Source: Bacteroidota bacterium (GTDB taxonomy: Bacteria > Bacteroidota > Bacteroidia > NS11-12g > UBA955). Taken from it: a stretch of 7,827 nt of DNA. The notes under the pieces are model-generated. The model had not been told where the DNA came from. It searched no databases and saw only the letters and a program-made list of their open reading frames with translations. Positions 7,343-7,827 of the stretch are shown here, piece after piece. Location: the NCBI GenBank assembly GCA_018969565.1, contig JAGWYC010000090.1, positions 1 through 7,827 on the forward strand, written 5' to 3'. Each line of letters begins with the position of its first letter. Within the stretch, counting starts at the first letter, position 1. A program made the translations under genes and the position numbers.

Positions 7343-7375
7343 CCAAAGGAATGGCTATTCACCTGAAGCCTTTGG
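7343..7375. repeat. 7-bp inverted repeat in the gap upstream of the M43 protease
   Basis: Arms CCAAAGG (7343-7349) and CCTTTGG (7369-7375) are perfect reverse complements with a 19-nt loop. The left arm is separated by only one base from the candidate -7 box, and the repeat covers the -33/-7 spacer. It could be an operator for a regulator, or a terminator hairpin for the upstream membrane-protein gene that ends at 7384. No T-run follows it on the - strand. Confidence 0.35.
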
Positions 7376-7383
7376 AAGTTTCT

Positions 7384-7827
7384 TTACCAGTTACACTGTT
7401 GAGCATCCAGAAGGCAATAGGGCTTAGGACTTAGGTTGTAGCCTCGTTTGTTCAGTTCGACAATGGGTAGGGGTGGGGTGAATACAGCACCTGAAAATAA
7501 GGCTTTTTTATAAGTGGAATCAGGCTGTTCCTGTCGCATCAGCTTTACACTCACGCCGGTTGTTTCAGGGGTGAACAAGCGACTGCTCATCAGGGTCTCG
7601 TAGGGAAGTGCCCAGGCCGCCTGCAAGCGTTGGTCCAGTTGTTCCGGATTGCCTGTGATGGCCAGTTTTCCGGAGGGACAGTTCTTTTGGACGAAGGAAA
7701 TGAGTCCACGCAGTTGTTTGTGCCGGTTCAGCGCCCACTGTTGTGCTGCGCATATTTGTATGGCTCCAAACAATACAGGTATCCAGAATAGAACCCGCTT
7801 GTCCGTAAGTGATTTGCCTTCATTTCC
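7384..7827 (-). CDS. Unrecognised membrane-anchored protein, C-terminal part (5' partial)
   Basis: I do not recognise this protein. The frame is open from the stop (TAA at 7386-7384) to the window edge, giving 147 visible residues. A TTG at 7773 could serve as a start, but it would fall inside the hydrophobic stretch and the frame continues upstream of it, so the gene almost certainly begins outside the window. Visible residues about 12-28 (VLFWIPVLFGAIQICAA) form one likely membrane helix preceded by Lys/Arg. The remaining roughly 115 residues are soluble and probably extracytoplasmic, with three Cys (one in 'NCPSG', two near the end in 'PYCLLDAQQCNW'). The form, a last helix followed by a soluble tail, would suit the end of a multi-pass protein such as a glycosyltransferase, but no motif proves this. 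It is on the same strand as the protease unit, 66 nt upstream of the protease start. Confidence 0.7.
   Translation of the reverse strand, partial: GNEGKSLTDKRVLFWIPVLFGAIQICAAQQWALNRHKQLRGLISFVQKNCPSGKLAITGNPEQLDQRLQAAWALPYETLMSSRLFTPETTGVSVKLMRQEQPDSTYKKALFSGAVFTPPLPIVELNKRGYNLSPKPYCLLDAQQCNW

Overview
The window looks like a piece of a Bacteroidota chromosome. Three independent signs support this. The first is a Bacteroidota-type promoter (CTTG, 19-nt spacer, TATATTTG) in front of a tRNA. The second is a secreted protease with a C-terminal domain of the type IX secretion (T9SS) kind, a system restricted to this phylum. The third is a lack of Shine-Dalgarno sequences at the starts. No genus can be named from the sequence alone.

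Layout. On the + strand, the left edge holds the 3' part of a contractile sheath gene (1-1456) of the phage-tail / extracellular contractile injection system type. Its N-terminus lies outside the window and no other injection-system gene follows it. Everything to the right is on the - strand. Read in the direction of transcription (right to left), it contains: the C-terminal end of an unrecognised membrane-anchored protein (7827-7384); a 66-bp gap with a candidate promoter; a secreted M43-family zinc metalloprotease with a PKD-like domain and a T9SS sorting tail (7317-5221); DNA topoisomerase I topA (5221-2645); a SirB1-like transglutaminase-fold protein (2641-1679); and tRNA-Leu(CAA) (1635-1552).

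The protease, topA and SirB1-like genes are packed as one apparent transcription unit. The protease stop and topA start share a base (TAATG), and only one codon separates the topA stop from the GTG start of the SirB1-like gene. The tRNA has its own promoter, embedded in the end of the SirB1-like gene. The sheath gene and the - strand unit converge on the 95-bp stretch 1457-1551, which holds an 8-bp inverted repeat.

The proteins have no obvious common pathway. TopA is housekeeping, the protease is exported, and the SirB1-like protein is of unknown function. The main point of interest is that the sheath gene sits directly at the 3' end of a tRNA gene, next to housekeeping DNA. This is where an integrated tail-like or injection-system island would be expected to end. 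I see no CRISPR array, insertion sequence, riboswitch or clearly novel system in the window.
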